The notes: generated from the letters alone by a model not told the origin. Positions 25,535 through 33,736 are shown, counted from the first letter of the stretch. The stretch is 64,000 nt of DNA from Bradyrhizobium sp. 164 (GCF_023073715.1 NZ_JADPKA010000083.1:186001-250000), one strand, 5' to 3'. Program-made: numbers and translations.

Positions 25535-25620
25535 AGAGCGCAGCGTAGCCAGGGTGACGTCCGGGATTGACAGCGGCCCGGATGTCGCTGACGCTCTGTG
25601 CAACGCTAAGGTTGGTCGAT

Positions 25621-26139
25621 TTGCCCACCCCTACCCTCCACCGCCTCCCCGACCAGCTCCGTCCCAATCTCCGCCTCGTCTTCGTCGGCACCGCCGCCTC
25701 GACGCGCTCGGCTGAACTCGGGCACTACTACGCCCATCCCGGCAACCGCTTCTGGCGCGCCATCCATGAGGCCGCGATCACGCCGCGGCGCTATCAGCCG
25801 AGCGAGTTCGCATCGCTGCTCGCGCTCGGGATCGGCTTCACCGATCTCTCCAAGTCGGGCGCCGGGATGGATCACCAGATCGCGGCGGAGACGATCGACG
25901 TGCCGGGCTTCAGGGCCAAGATCGAAAAGTATCGGCCGCGGACGATTGCGTTCACGAGCAAGAAGGCGGCGAGCTTGTTTTATGGCCGGCCGTCGGCTGC
26001 GATTGCGCTGGGGCGACAACCGCGCGATGCCAGCCTGCCGGAGGTCTTCGTGCTTCCCTCGCCGTCCGGTGCGGCGTCCGGGCATTGGACGATCGAGCCG
26101 TGGCGCGAGCTGGCGGCGTGGATCGATCGCGCGCACTGA
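25621..26139 (+). CDS. Mismatch-specific uracil-DNA glycosylase (MUG/TDG-like)
   Basis: Base-excision repair enzyme of about 172 residues. LVFVGTAASTRSAELGHYYAHPGNRFWRAIHEA is the first motif region (usually GxNP in Mug; here GTAAS), with HPGNRFW matching the family closely. The C-terminal motif is VLPSPSGAASGHW. It removes uracil or thymine opposite guanine. The start is uncertain: TTG at 25621 (AAGG upstream) gives the family-like N-terminus PTPTLHRLPDQLRPN; ATG at 25582 would add 13 residues. Confidence 0.83.
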   Translation: MPTPTLHRLPDQLRPNLRLVFVGTAASTRSAELGHYYAHPGNRFWRAIHEAAITPRRYQPSEFASLLALGIGFTDLSKSGAGMDHQIAAETIDVPGFRAKIEKYRPRTIAFTSKKAASLFYGRPSAAIALGRQPRDASLPEVFVLPSPSGAASGHWTIEPWRELAAWIDRAH

Positions 26140-26167
26140 ATAGTTTCCTCGCGGAACGCCTCCGCTC

Positions 26168-26293
26168 TCGTGTCCCGGGCAAGCGGAGCGCAGACCCGGG
26201 ACCCAGAGGCTCCGGTACGGATCCGCCATGGGCCCCGGCTCTGCAGCGCATCACGCCGCAAAAAGCGGCGCGCTGCACCGCGTCCGGGGCACG
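26168..26293. repeat. Long palindromic repeat family D (CGTGTCCCGG type)
   Basis: CGTGTCCCGGGCAAGCGGAGCGCAGACCCGGGACCC at the left and GCGTCCGGGGCACG at the right flank GGCTCTGCAGCGCATC, and GCCGCAAAAAGCGGC makes an inner hairpin. Two more copies are at 49081 and 50058. Confidence 0.75.
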
Positions 26294-26374
26294 CCGCCAC
26301 TCGCCTTGCGCTAGCCTGTCGGAAACTGCGTCGGTCGTTCGTCCTCTGGAAACAGACCACCCCGGAGCCTACGC

Positions 26375-27025
26375 ATGCCGCCCACCATCACCGCCTTCGA
26401 AAACTCCCCCGACCGCGGCCGGGGGCAGGCGCGCGACATGCGGGTGCGCTGGGCGCTGGAGGAGGTCGGCCAGCCCTACGATGTGCGTCTTGTTTCATTC
26501 GAGGCGATGAAGGCACCGGCGCACCTTGCGCTGCATCCGTTCGGGCAGATCCCGACCTATGAGGACGGCGATCTCGCGCTGTTCGAGTCCGGCGCGATCG
26601 TACTCCATATCGCCGAGCGCCACGATGGCTTGCTGCCGAAGGATGCGAATGCGCGGAGCCGTGCGATCGCGTGGATGTTTGCCGCACTCAGCACGGTGGA
26701 GCCGCCGATCGTCGAGCTCGCCATGGCGATGCTGTTCGAGCGCGACAAGAGCTGGTACGCGGAGCGCCTGCCCATGCTCCAGGACCGGGTCCGTGTCAGG
26801 CTCGGCGAATTGTCCCGCCACCTCGGCAGTGCCGACTGGCTCGACGGCACGTTCAGCGCCGGCGATCTCATGATGGTGACGGTGCTGCGCAGGCTGAACA
26901 CATCGGGCTTACTCGACGAATATCCTGCCGTTGCCGCCTATGTCGGCCGCGGCGAAGCGCGGCCGGCTTTCAGGCGGGCGTTCGATGCGCAGCTTGCGGT
27001 GTTCAACGCTGCGTCGCGACCGTAG
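26375..27025 (+). CDS. Glutathione S-transferase family protein
   Basis: A protein of 216 residues. The N-terminal thioredoxin-like domain (1-80) ends with the glutathione-binding PTYEDGDLALFESGAIVLHIAERH (the ES pair contacts the gamma-glutamyl group). The helical C-terminal domain follows, with WLDGTFSAGDLMMVTVLRRL as the conserved N-capping region. Substrate unknown; likely a detoxification or stress enzyme in the cytoplasm. RGRGQARDMRVRWALEEVGQPYDV near the start replaces the usual catalytic Ser/Cys context. Confidence 0.88.
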   Translation: MPPTITAFENSPDRGRGQARDMRVRWALEEVGQPYDVRLVSFEAMKAPAHLALHPFGQIPTYEDGDLALFESGAIVLHIAERHDGLLPKDANARSRAIAWMFAALSTVEPPIVELAMAMLFERDKSWYAERLPMLQDRVRVRLGELSRHLGSADWLDGTFSAGDLMMVTVLRRLNTSGLLDEYPAVAAYVGRGEARPAFRRAFDAQLAVFNAASRP

Positions 27026-27117
27026 GGTGGGCAAAGCGAAAGCGTGCCACCAACTGTTTTGTATTGTGCTGACACCAATGGTGGGCTCGGCGCTTGCGCG
27101 CCTTCCACCCTACGGCA
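27022..27117. repeat. Inverted repeat (GTAGGGTGGGCAAAGCG type, family F)
   Basis: CCGTAGGGTGGGCAAAGCG directly after the GST stop is matched by GCGCCTTCCACCCTACGG at the far end, with GCGCTTGCGCGCC inside. It separates two convergent genes and may end transcription on both strands. Confidence 0.7.
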
Positions 27118-27123
27118 CCTCGC

Positions 27124-27558
27124 CTACCGCATCGTGATCGCAAGCCCGCTGAGATCTGCATTCGCCATCAACCCGACCTGCTGGCCGGTCAATTCCAGCA
27201 CCGCGCCCTTCTGGTTTGTCAGCACGATGGCACGGGCGCCGCGGCCGACGGCAAGGCCGGCACCGGCGGCGCCGTAGACGCCAGCCACATCCGAGGGACG
27301 GTTGATGTTGGAGACCCGGCCGCGCAGTACGGTTTTCGAGCCGCCGAACACGAGGCCGTAATCGAGGCCGCCGGTGGAGAGCCCATAGGTGCGGCCGCGG
27401 AAGCTGAGCGCGCCGCTGCCGCCCGAGCCGCCGATGATCCAGCCCGCCTTGTAGATCGTCAGCGTCACGAAGCCGCTGTCGGCCCGTGCCGCAGTCGCGA
27501 GGCCGGCCAGGGCGATGATGGCGACCAGCGCGGCGCGGAAGGTGGATGCGAACTTCAT
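27124..27558 (-). CDS. Secreted glycine-rich beta protein, unknown family
   Basis: A protein of 144 residues with a clear signal peptide (1-26, ALVAIIALAGLATAARAD). The mature part alternates Gly and hydrophobic residues (GGSGGSGALSFRGRTYGLSTGGLDYGLVFGG ... VYGAAGAGLAVGRGARAIVLTNQKGAVLELTGQQVGL), which suggests a small beta barrel or sandwich. I do not recognise a named family. The ATG at 27558 is used; the 39 upstream codons lie in intergenic sequence. Confidence 0.72.
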   Translation of the reverse strand: MKFASTFRAALVAIIALAGLATAARADSGFVTLTIYKAGWIIGGSGGSGALSFRGRTYGLSTGGLDYGLVFGGSKTVLRGRVSNINRPSDVAGVYGAAGAGLAVGRGARAIVLTNQKGAVLELTGQQVGLMANADLSGLAITMR

Positions 27559-27999
27559 GGGTGTCTCCGGGGGGCTATTTTTCAGGGGGATCGAATCAGA
27601 CGCAGCGAATCTATCCGATCGATCGCGGCGGCAACATGATGGGAGCAGACGTGACGTGCAAGATGCAGCATCCAACTGTCATCGCCCGCGCAGGCGGGCG
27701 ATCCAGTATTCCAGAAGCGGTCATGGTTGAGCCGAGAGGCCGCGGCGGCCGCCGAAGCTTTAGCGAAGGCGGCAAGCCGGGGCATGACGGTGGAGTTTGA
27801 AGCTACAGGGCATTGTCGCCATGATGCCATTCTGCCAGTGTTTTGCCCGACGGGTCAACGATTATTTCGGACTTCCCGAATACATTGACACGTCTCGGCT
27901 TTTCTACTGTGCATGGGGTTGTTTTCGCATATTTTGTTTTGAGCGGCCCCGGCCTGCCGCTACGCTCGTGAAACACGAGAAAACCGACCGAGGTGATCC
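27559..27999. other. Intergenic region with repeats
   Basis: It holds a copy of the CGCCCGCGCAGGCGGGCGATCC repeat (27679-27716). It also holds the string GTGTTTTGCCCGAC (27839-27852), which recurs at 50022-50035 and belongs to another dispersed element. The AT-richer stretch at 27850-27950 is the likely promoter of the RidA gene. No coding signal is credible. Confidence 0.6.
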
Positions 28000-28383
28000 A
28001 TGCCGATTCAGCATTTCGCGCCCCCGCCGCACGTCAAGGCGCCGCCGCTGTCCTTTGCCACGCGCGTCGGCGACCTCCTGTTCGTCTCCGGCATTCCCGG
28101 CTTCGATGCCAATGGCACGCTGCCCGATGGGTTCGAGGCGCAGTTCGCCAACGTCGTCGTCAACATCAGACGCGTGCTCGACGAGGCCGGCGCGACCATC
28201 CGCGACCTCGCCAAGGTCAACGTGCTCTTGACCCGCGCCGCGGACGTTGCCGCCATGAACGCGCTCTATGCCGGCGCCTTCGGCCCGCCGCCCTACCCCG
28301 CGCGCACAACTTGCGTGGTGCAGGCGCTGCCCGATCCGAAGATGCTGATCGAGATCGAAGCGGTGGCATCGCTGTCGAAGTGA
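28000..28383 (+). CDS. RidA family protein (YjgF/YER057c/UK114)
   Basis: A protein of 127 residues that hydrolyses reactive enamine/imine intermediates. The N-terminus carries GDLLFVSGIPGFDANG and the middle FANVVVNIRRVLDEAGATIRDLAKVNVLL. The C-terminus ARTTCVVQALPDPKMLIEIEAVA contains the conserved Arg that marks catalytically active RidA members and the final Glu. A single gene with its own promoter; trimers are usual. Confidence 0.9.
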   Translation: MPIQHFAPPPHVKAPPLSFATRVGDLLFVSGIPGFDANGTLPDGFEAQFANVVVNIRRVLDEAGATIRDLAKVNVLLTRAADVAAMNALYAGAFGPPPYPARTTCVVQALPDPKMLIEIEAVASLSK

Positions 28384-28540
28384 GCCGCACGAAGTGCGTG
28401 TGACTTGCCGGGCACGCGGCCAAACCAAATGCCCGGCGCTGTCTGACATGTCCGTGAACGGCCGCTCCCCGGCTTGCCAAGAACCTGCTTTTACCGCACG
28501 AATTTTCGCGTCACACACTTCCCCCACAAGGAGATACTTC

Positions 28541-28801
28541 ATGCGTCGCGCACTCGCGCTCTGTGCCGTTGCCGGCATCGCTTCTTCCGTGTTCGCCGTG
28601 CCCGCTTCGGCGAAGGCCGGCTATTACGTGATCCGGTGGGACAACACCGGCATCTGCCAGGTCTGGAACGAGGACCTGCAATACAAGCCGTTCCAGTTCG
28701 GCGTGTCGACCTACAAGGTCGTCAGCAAGCCGCTCCCGACCTTCCAGGCCGCCTCCGACCTCCAGATCAAGCTGCGCTCGGAGCGCCGCTGCACGCTCTG
28801 A
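28541..28801 (+). CDS. Small secreted protein, paralogue 1 (GYYVIRW family)
   Basis: A protein of 86 residues with a signal peptide (1-26, ending ASAKA). The mature chain GYYVIRWDNTGICQVWNEDLQYKPF has two Cys residues (one early, one in RRCTL at the end) that could form a disulfide. AAGGAGAT precedes the ATG at 28541. The next gene (29042) encodes a relative with the same GY(H/Y)xIRWxxTGxCQxW core, so this is a tandem duplicate pair. Function unknown. Confidence 0.82.
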   Translation: MRRALALCAVAGIASSVFAVPASAKAGYYVIRWDNTGICQVWNEDLQYKPFQFGVSTYKVVSKPLPTFQAASDLQIKLRSERRCTL

Positions 28802-28838
28802 AGCTGACGCAACGGACCGGGCTTGAAGGGCGGATCGC

Positions 28839-28862
28839 AGGAGCGATTCGCTCTTTTCTTTT
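28839..28862 (+). terminator. Probable intrinsic terminator
   Basis: Stem AGGAGCG / CGCTCTT (one G-T) with an ATT loop, followed by TTCTTTTC. It lies 38 bases after the stop of the first secreted paralogue. Confidence 0.5.
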
Positions 28863-29041
28863 CGGAAGAGGCTCACGTTTTCCGGGCCAAATTCACGCAT
28901 TTTCCCGCGTGTCCGCTTTGAACCCGATCGGCCGGCGGACCTACTCACATCTTGTCCGGGGCGTATGCCAAAAACGTCCCGCACCGCCCCTCCCCGTCAT
29001 TGTCGGGAGGCGCATCCCATCTTTCATTTGAGGAGCTGATC

Positions 29042-29293
29042 ATGCATCGTATTTCCGTGCTCTGCGCTGCCGTCGGTCTTGCCGTCACTGCGTTCGTCGC
29101 TGCGAGCCCTGCCGAGGCCGGCTATCACCTGATCCGCTGGCAGGACACCGGCTTCTGCCAGATCTGGGACGAGAGCATCCCGACCATGCCCTGGCCTTCC
29201 GACTATGCCCGCGTCAGCGCGACCGTCCCGACGTTCGGCGATGCGTTGATGGTGAAAGATCAGGCGCTCAGGAACGGCCATTGCACCTGGTAA
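29042..29293 (+). CDS. Small secreted protein, paralogue 2 (GYHLIRW family)
   Basis: A protein of 83 residues with a signal peptide (1-26, VAASPAEA). The mature GYHLIRWQDTGFCQIWDESIPTMPW repeats the core of the gene at 28541, including both Cys positions (the second is in NGHCTW). GAGGAGCTGATC precedes the start. Divergence from its paralogue outside the core suggests an old duplication. Confidence 0.82.
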   Translation: MHRISVLCAAVGLAVTAFVAASPAEAGYHLIRWQDTGFCQIWDESIPTMPWPSDYARVSATVPTFGDALMVKDQALRNGHCTW

Positions 29294-29320
29294 CGATTCG
29301 ATCGGCGGACGAAGAGCCGT

Positions 29321-29358
29321 GCAAGGACGCCAGCGTTCTTGCCCGGCCGTTTTTTTTT
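29321..29358 (+). terminator. Probable intrinsic terminator
   Basis: Stem GCAAGGAC / GTTCTTGC (one G-T) with loop GCCAGC, then CCCGGCCG and a run of eight or more T. It lies 28 bases after the stop of the second secreted paralogue. Confidence 0.65.
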
Positions 29359-29382
29359 GCGTGAACGTGAGCTGACCCGCTC

Positions 29383-29868
29383 TCACGCGTCCTTGTGTGC
29401 ACCCGGATGAATCAGGATGTCGCGCGCGGCGGCGAGGTCGATGAAGGCTTGCGCGCTGCCGCCATGGTCGGGATGCATGCCCTTGGCAGCGCGGCGATAG
29501 GCCCGGTTGATATCGTCGCAAGTGAGCTGCACGGCGAGCGGCAGGCCGAGAACCTTGCGGGCGCGATCCTCGCTCGACAGCTTCTTCGGCATGGCATTGC
29601 GGCGACCGAAGCGCGGCGCGGTCAGATCATGAATGACATCGAGGACCACACCGACGCGGCGCTGGGCCGCCAGCGTGACGCTGTGATCGTCGTTGTCCGC
29701 GGCCTGGCGCAGCACCGGCAGCGCCTGCTCCGCCGCCCGGCGCAGCGTGACGTCGCTGCTCATCCGCGCGATCTCGGTCACCAAGCGGCCCGCCTCGGCC
29801 CAATCGGCAGACTGCGCCGACCGCAGGCGCTCGAGCGCCAGTTTCCAGGATTCAAGCCGTTCCATCAT
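29383..29868 (-). CDS. J-domain protein with C-terminal DnaJ domain
   Basis: A protein of 161 residues. The N-terminal 90 residues are helical (RLESWKLALERLRSAQSADWAEAGRLVTEIARM). The C-terminal 65 contain a J-domain with the HPD triad (YRRAAKGMHPDHGGSAQAFIDLAAARDIL). The J-domain recruits and stimulates a DnaK partner; the helical part probably binds a client. There is no zinc-finger or Gly/Phe region, so it is a class III J-protein. The start is taken at the MMERL pair (29868); six further codons are open. Confidence 0.83.
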   Translation of the reverse strand: MMERLESWKLALERLRSAQSADWAEAGRLVTEIARMSSDVTLRRAAEQALPVLRQAADNDDHSVTLAAQRRVGVVLDVIHDLTAPRFGRRNAMPKKLSSEDRARKVLGLPLAVQLTCDDINRAYRRAAKGMHPDHGGSAQAFIDLAAARDILIHPGAHKDA

Positions 29869-29979
29869 GCGCGCAACGTTTAGCAATCAAGATCAGTATG
29901 CCAAGGCCGCCGTTTCCGACCCCTTAATTTCGAGTTAGCTTTTCGTGAAACTTCGCAAAGAAATCGGGAGGAAACTGTC

Positions 29980-30747
29980 ATGGCATTGCTCGCAAACCAC
30001 ATCGCCGTGGTCACCGGCGCCGGTTCCGGCATCGGCCGGGCGATTGCGGCCGGCTACGCGCGGGAAGGCGCGCAAGTGGTGCTGCTCGACGTCAATGCCG
30101 ACACGGTGGCGGAGTCCGCCCAGGAGATCCGCAAAGCTGGGGGCAAGGCCGAGAGCTTTGCGCTGGACGTGACCAGGCGCGAGGATTGCTTCGCGCTGGC
30201 ACAGCAAATCGCCGACAAGGTCGGGCAGGTCTCGATCCTCGTCAACAATGCCGGCATCACCCGCCGCAACGCCTTCACCGCCGAGACGGAGACGGTGGCG
30301 AAGGATTGGAACGACATTATCTCACTCAATCTCAACGGCGTCTTCAACATGACGCAGGCGTTCCTCGCGCCCTTGCGCGCGAGCAAGGGCCGCATCGTCA
30401 ATATCGGTTCGATCCAGTCCTTCGTGCATCTGCGCACGCCGAGCTCGGCGGCCTATACCACCTCGAAACACGGCGTGCTCGGCTTCACCAAGGCGCTCGC
30501 GGTCGAGCTCGGCAAGGAAGGCGTGCGCGTCAACGCGATCGGGCCCGGCTTCATCGAGACCAACATCAACGCCAATGTGCGCGCGACCAATCCGGCGCTG
30601 GTGCAGGCCTTCGTCGATCACACCCCGCTGGCGCGCACCGGCAAGCCCGAGGACATCGTGGGACCGGCAATCTTCTTGGCCTCGGATCTGTCGGCCTTTG
30701 TCACGGGAACGATCGTGATGGTGGACGGCGGATATCGGACGGTGTGA
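29980..30747 (+). CDS. Short-chain dehydrogenase/reductase
   Basis: NAD(P)-dependent oxidoreductase of 255 residues. The cofactor motif is TGAGSGIGRA (12-21), NNAG is at about 88-91, the catalytic Tyr-Lys is YTTSK, and the end is VTGTIVMVDGGYRTV. LLDVNADT after strand 2 (an Asp) favours NAD over NADP. It resembles sugar/polyol and 3-oxoacyl reductase-type enzymes; the substrate cannot be told. Single gene with GGGAGG before the start. Confidence 0.9.
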   Translation: MALLANHIAVVTGAGSGIGRAIAAGYAREGAQVVLLDVNADTVAESAQEIRKAGGKAESFALDVTRREDCFALAQQIADKVGQVSILVNNAGITRRNAFTAETETVAKDWNDIISLNLNGVFNMTQAFLAPLRASKGRIVNIGSIQSFVHLRTPSSAAYTTSKHGVLGFTKALAVELGKEGVRVNAIGPGFIETNINANVRATNPALVQAFVDHTPLARTGKPEDIVGPAIFLASDLSAFVTGTIVMVDGGYRTV

Positions 30748-30780
30748 ACGAGGGACCAAGCTGCATCCATATACGCGCTG

Positions 30781-30816
30781 TCACCGCCCGCGCAGGTGGG
30801 CGATCCAGTATTCCAG
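30781..30816. repeat. Inverted repeat family E (CGCCCGCGCAGGTGGGCGATCC type)
   Basis: TCACCGCCCGCGCAGGTGGGCGATCCAGTATTCCAGA shares 30 or more bases with the element at 27679. Another relative lies at 45879-45983. Confidence 0.75.
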
Positions 30817-30978
30817 AGAGTCTGATGTCTCACGAGGTGCCGCGGGGTACGGGATCGTCCGCTTTCGCGGACGATGACACGGTGTGTGACGCGAGATCGA
30901 CCCGCATCAGCTCCCATCCCGCGCCAATCGCGGCGGCTTCGCGGCATTGCTGAGGTCAATTGGTGCGATCGTCCACGG

Positions 30979-30993
30979 TTAACCTTTCGTTAA
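30979..30993. promoter_or_regulatory. CtrA-type box TTAA-N7-TTAA
   Basis: TTAACCTTTCGTTAA has the exact full-site spacing of seven bases between half-sites and is flanked as GGTTAACC...GTTAACC. It lies about 95-105 bases before the small HTH gene at 31088. CtrA is the cell-cycle and flagellar master regulator of alphaproteobacteria, whose sites have this form. Confidence 0.65.
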
Positions 30994-31087
30994 CCAAACC
31001 CGACCACCGTACATCTACAGCTTGGGGGTCGTTTGTTCTCGATCCGCTTCCAATGATGGAAGCGGGCGTTGATCGGGGAGTATGTTG

Positions 31088-31336
31088 ATGACCACTGTTC
31101 ATGTCGCCGCGTCCCAGCCGGACGCGCAATTCCTTGCACCCAACCAGATCGTTCCGTTGCTGATCGGCGCGACCGTCGACGAAGTCGAGCGCGAGCTCGT
31201 GCTCCAGACCCTGGCGCGCTGCGACGGCAACCGCACGCGTGCCTCGCGCGTGCTCGGCCTGTCGGTGCGCACGCTGCGCAACAAGATCCGGCTCTATGCC
31301 GCCTCCGGAATCGACGTGCCCGCCTATCAGGATTAG
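31088..31336 (+). CDS. Stand-alone Fis/NtrC-type HTH protein (FlbD C-terminus-like)
   Basis: A protein of 82 residues. Residues about 25-75 form an HTH_8 (Fis) domain: GATVDEVERELVLQTLARCDGNRTRASRVLGLSVRTLRNKIRLYAASG. The LSVRTLRNKIRLYAA recognition region is strikingly like the C-terminus of the flagellar regulator FlbD, but there is no receiver or AAA+ domain. It can bind DNA but cannot itself remodel sigma-54 polymerase. The ATG at 31088 has GGGGAG at good spacing; the ATG at 31082 is too close to it. A CtrA box lies upstream. Confidence 0.85.
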   Translation: MTTVHVAASQPDAQFLAPNQIVPLLIGATVDEVERELVLQTLARCDGNRTRASRVLGLSVRTLRNKIRLYAASGIDVPAYQD

Positions 31337-31443
31337 TGCGCGGTGCCGATTGATGTTGGCCGATCCCGTGCGAGACGCGGGCGGAATTGCTGCTGTCGTC
31401 AAACGCCGCTAAGTAGCTTGCTTCCGTGACAGGGAGCAGCGGC

Positions 31444-31965
31444 GTGGCAGACGATCAGGGACGACGGCAGGGACCTCAGGGACCGCGCGGGCGGCAGGGT
31501 GAGCCGGGACGGCCGGGACCACAGGGTCATCCGGGCCGGCGCGGCCCCGACGGCGCGCGCGGCAAGCCGGGTCCGCAAGGCAAGCCGGGGCCGATCGGAA
31601 AGGCCGGACCGCCAGGCAAGCCTGGTCCGCAAGGCAAGCAAGGCGAAGCCGGTCCGCGCGGACCGGCCGGCGCGCAGGGGCCTGTCGGACCGCAGGGGCC
31701 GGCGGGGCCGCAAGGCCCGCGTGGCGAGGCCGGACCGCCCGGCCAATTGCCGTCGGTCGAACAGGTGCTGCCGTGGCTCGAGCAACTCTTCGACGCCTGG
31801 GACGAACGCCGCCGCCAGCGCGAGCATGAAGCCGCCGAGCGCGAGGCGCTGGAGGCCGCCGTGCAGGAGCCTGACGAGCCGATCGCCGATGACGGAAGCG
31901 ACGACGGCGAAGACGAGGTCGATAGGAAAAAGAAGAAAAAGAAGAAGCACGGCAACAAGGGTTAG
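31444..31965 (+). CDS. Collagen-like Gly-X-Y repeat protein
   Basis: A protein of about 173 residues. Residues about 8-100 are nearly uninterrupted Gly-X-Y triplets rich in Pro, Gln, Lys and Arg (GPQGPRGRQGEPG ... GEAGPPGQ), a bacterial collagen triple-helix pattern. After that comes an acidic/basic helical region (LPSVEQVLPWLEQLFDAWDERRRQREHEAAEREALEAA), probably a coiled coil that trimerises the collagen, and a Lys tail. No signal peptide is seen. The GTG at 31444 has AGGGAG upstream; the GTG at 31426 is the alternative. Confidence 0.8.
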   Translation: MADDQGRRQGPQGPRGRQGEPGRPGPQGHPGRRGPDGARGKPGPQGKPGPIGKAGPPGKPGPQGKQGEAGPRGPAGAQGPVGPQGPAGPQGPRGEAGPPGQLPSVEQVLPWLEQLFDAWDERRRQREHEAAEREALEAAVQEPDEPIADDGSDDGEDEVDRKKKKKKKHGNKG

Positions 31966-31973
31966 CAGACAGC

Positions 31974-32186
31974 CTATTCTTTGTTTTCGCGTCGCGGCAG
32001 CATGCCCATGCGCTCGAACTGCCAGCGCATGGCGCGATACCAGAGATAGCCCACTGCGGCGCCGCACAGGGCGAGGATGATCATGTTCATGCTCGAGAAG
32101 GAGCCGCCCCACCACATCATCCAGGCAGTCCACAGCACTGTGAGGACGATGGCACCTGCTTTCAGAGGAAGAAGGGGGCGGCTCAT
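31974..32186 (-). CDS. Small two-helix membrane protein
   Basis: A protein of 70 residues beginning MSRPLLPLKAG. Two hydrophobic helices (about 9-27, IVLTVLWTAWMMWWG, and 33-50, MIILALCGAAVGYLWYRAM) are followed by a charged MLPRRENKE tail. Family not recognised. It is convergent with the collagen-like gene, eight bases apart. The ATG at 32186 is chosen over 32225 because the conserved-looking hydrophobic part starts there. Confidence 0.65.
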   Translation of the reverse strand: MSRPLLPLKAGAIVLTVLWTAWMMWWGGSFSSMNMIILALCGAAVGYLWYRAMRWQFERMGMLPRRENKE

Positions 32187-32283
32187 GATCCTGCTCCGGG
32201 CTGTCGAAATCCCGGCGGTCATCATCGCGCAGTAGGATTCTTGCTTCCGTGAGCCAGATCACGGAATGGGCTATCGGGAAAAC

Positions 32284-32550
32284 CTATCCGAACCGCAGCC
32301 GCGAGCGCTCCTTTGCCTTTTCCGCCTCGACCTCGCGGTCGCGCGCCGGCGCATGGGTGTGCAGCGAGGCCAACAGCCGCCGCGCCGCCTCCGAGACTTC
32401 CGCCACCGCGCGTTCGAACACCTCCTCATTGGCCTGCGATGGCTTGTTGAAGCCGGACAGCTTTCGCACGAACTGGAGCGCGCTGGCGTGGATCTCGTCC
32501 TCCGTCGCCGGTGGTTCGAAGTTGAACAGCGTCTTGATGTTGCGGCACAT
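32284..32550 (-). CDS. DUF2277 family protein
   Basis: A protein of 88 residues that begins MCRNIKTLFNFEPPATEDEIHASALQFVRKLSGFNKPSQANEEVFERAV, the highly conserved signature of DUF2277 (Cys2, FNFxPPAT, KPSxANEE). The family is small, soluble and of unknown function. GGAGAGACTGC precedes the start. Confidence 0.92.
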   Translation of the reverse strand: MCRNIKTLFNFEPPATEDEIHASALQFVRKLSGFNKPSQANEEVFERAVAEVSEAARRLLASLHTHAPARDREVEAEKAKERSRLRFG

Positions 32551-32674
32551 GCAGTCTCTCCGGATATATCCCCAAGGACGGTTGGCAACGGCGAAATCCT
32601 ACATCCTTCCCCGCACTTCTGTTAAGTTCCGCGGCAACGCGGCCGCCCAATACGTGCCGCATGGGGAGAGAAAC

Positions 32675-33736
32675 ATGAAAGCTTCTTGCGCGGCCTTGTC
32701 GGCCGTTCTGCTTTCCATCTCAACGTCAGCATGGGCAGCCGACTATCCGGCGCCCAACCAAGGCGACTGGATCGCCAGGGATTTCAAGTTCCACACCGGC
32801 GAGACCATGCCGGAGCTGAAGCTGCACTACACCACCGTCGGCGAGCCGAGCGGCCAGCCCGTGCTGGTGCTGCACGGAACAGGCGGCTCGGGCGCGAGCA
32901 TGCTGGCGCCCGCCTTTGCCGGCGAGCTGTTCGGCCCAGGGCAACCGCTCGATGCCTCCAAATACTACATCATCATTCCCGACAGTATCGGCCATGGCAA
33001 ATCATCAAAGCCGTCCGACGGCATGAAGACGAGCTTTCCGAAGTACAATTACGACGACATGGTCGAGGCGCAACATCGCCTGGTGACGGAGGGCCTCGGC
33101 GTCAAGCATCTGCGGCTCGTCATCGGCAATTCGATGGGCGGCATGCACACCTGGCTATGGGGAGAAAAATACCCGAGCGCGATGGACGCGCTGATCCCGA
33201 TGGCCTCGCAGCCGACCGAGATGGCCTCCCGCAACTGGATGCTGCGGCGGATCATGCTCGACACCATCCGCAACGATCCCGATTACAATGGCGGCAATTA
33301 CACCAGCCAGCCGCGCATGATGAAATACGCCATCACGGCCTATGGCATCGCCAGCATCGGCGGCACGCTGGCCTATCAGCAGCAGGCGCCGACAGCAGCG
33401 AAGGCCGACAAGATCGTCGACGATCGGCTCGCGACGCCGATCACTGCGGATGCCAACGACTTCGTTTATCAGTGGGAATCCTCGCATGACTACAATCCCG
33501 GGGAGAAGCTGGAGCAAATCGAAGCCCCGCTGCTTCTGATCAATTCCGCCGACGACGAGCGCAACCCGCCCGAGACTGGCATTACGGACGCTGCGATGAA
33601 GCGGGTCAAGAACGGTCGGCTCTTCCTGATCCCAGCGAGCACTGAGACGCGCGGCCACGGCACCACTGGCAATGCGAAATTCTACAGCGAGCAGATCCGG
33701 CAATTTCTGCAGACGGCGCCGCAGCGGACGATGTAG
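32675..33736 (+). CDS. Exported alpha/beta hydrolase (MetX-like fold)
   Basis: A protein of 353 residues with a signal peptide (1-22, STSAWAAD). Alpha/beta-hydrolase landmarks: oxyanion region HGTGGSG near 75-81, PDSIGHGKS, nucleophile elbow GNSMGGMH (Ser about 153), acid in LLINSADDERNPPE and a late His in TRGHGTTG. The arrangement resembles homoserine acetyltransferase-like hydrolases, but export to the periplasm argues against amino-acid synthesis; an esterase is more likely. The ATG at 32675 follows GGGGAGAG. Codons upstream to 32249 overlap DUF2277 in antisense and are not real. Confidence 0.87.
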   Translation: MKASCAALSAVLLSISTSAWAADYPAPNQGDWIARDFKFHTGETMPELKLHYTTVGEPSGQPVLVLHGTGGSGASMLAPAFAGELFGPGQPLDASKYYIIIPDSIGHGKSSKPSDGMKTSFPKYNYDDMVEAQHRLVTEGLGVKHLRLVIGNSMGGMHTWLWGEKYPSAMDALIPMASQPTEMASRNWMLRRIMLDTIRNDPDYNGGNYTSQPRMMKYAITAYGIASIGGTLAYQQQAPTAAKADKIVDDRLATPITADANDFVYQWESSHDYNPGEKLEQIEAPLLLINSADDERNPPETGITDAAMKRVKNGRLFLIPASTETRGHGTTGNAKFYSEQIRQFLQTAPQRTM

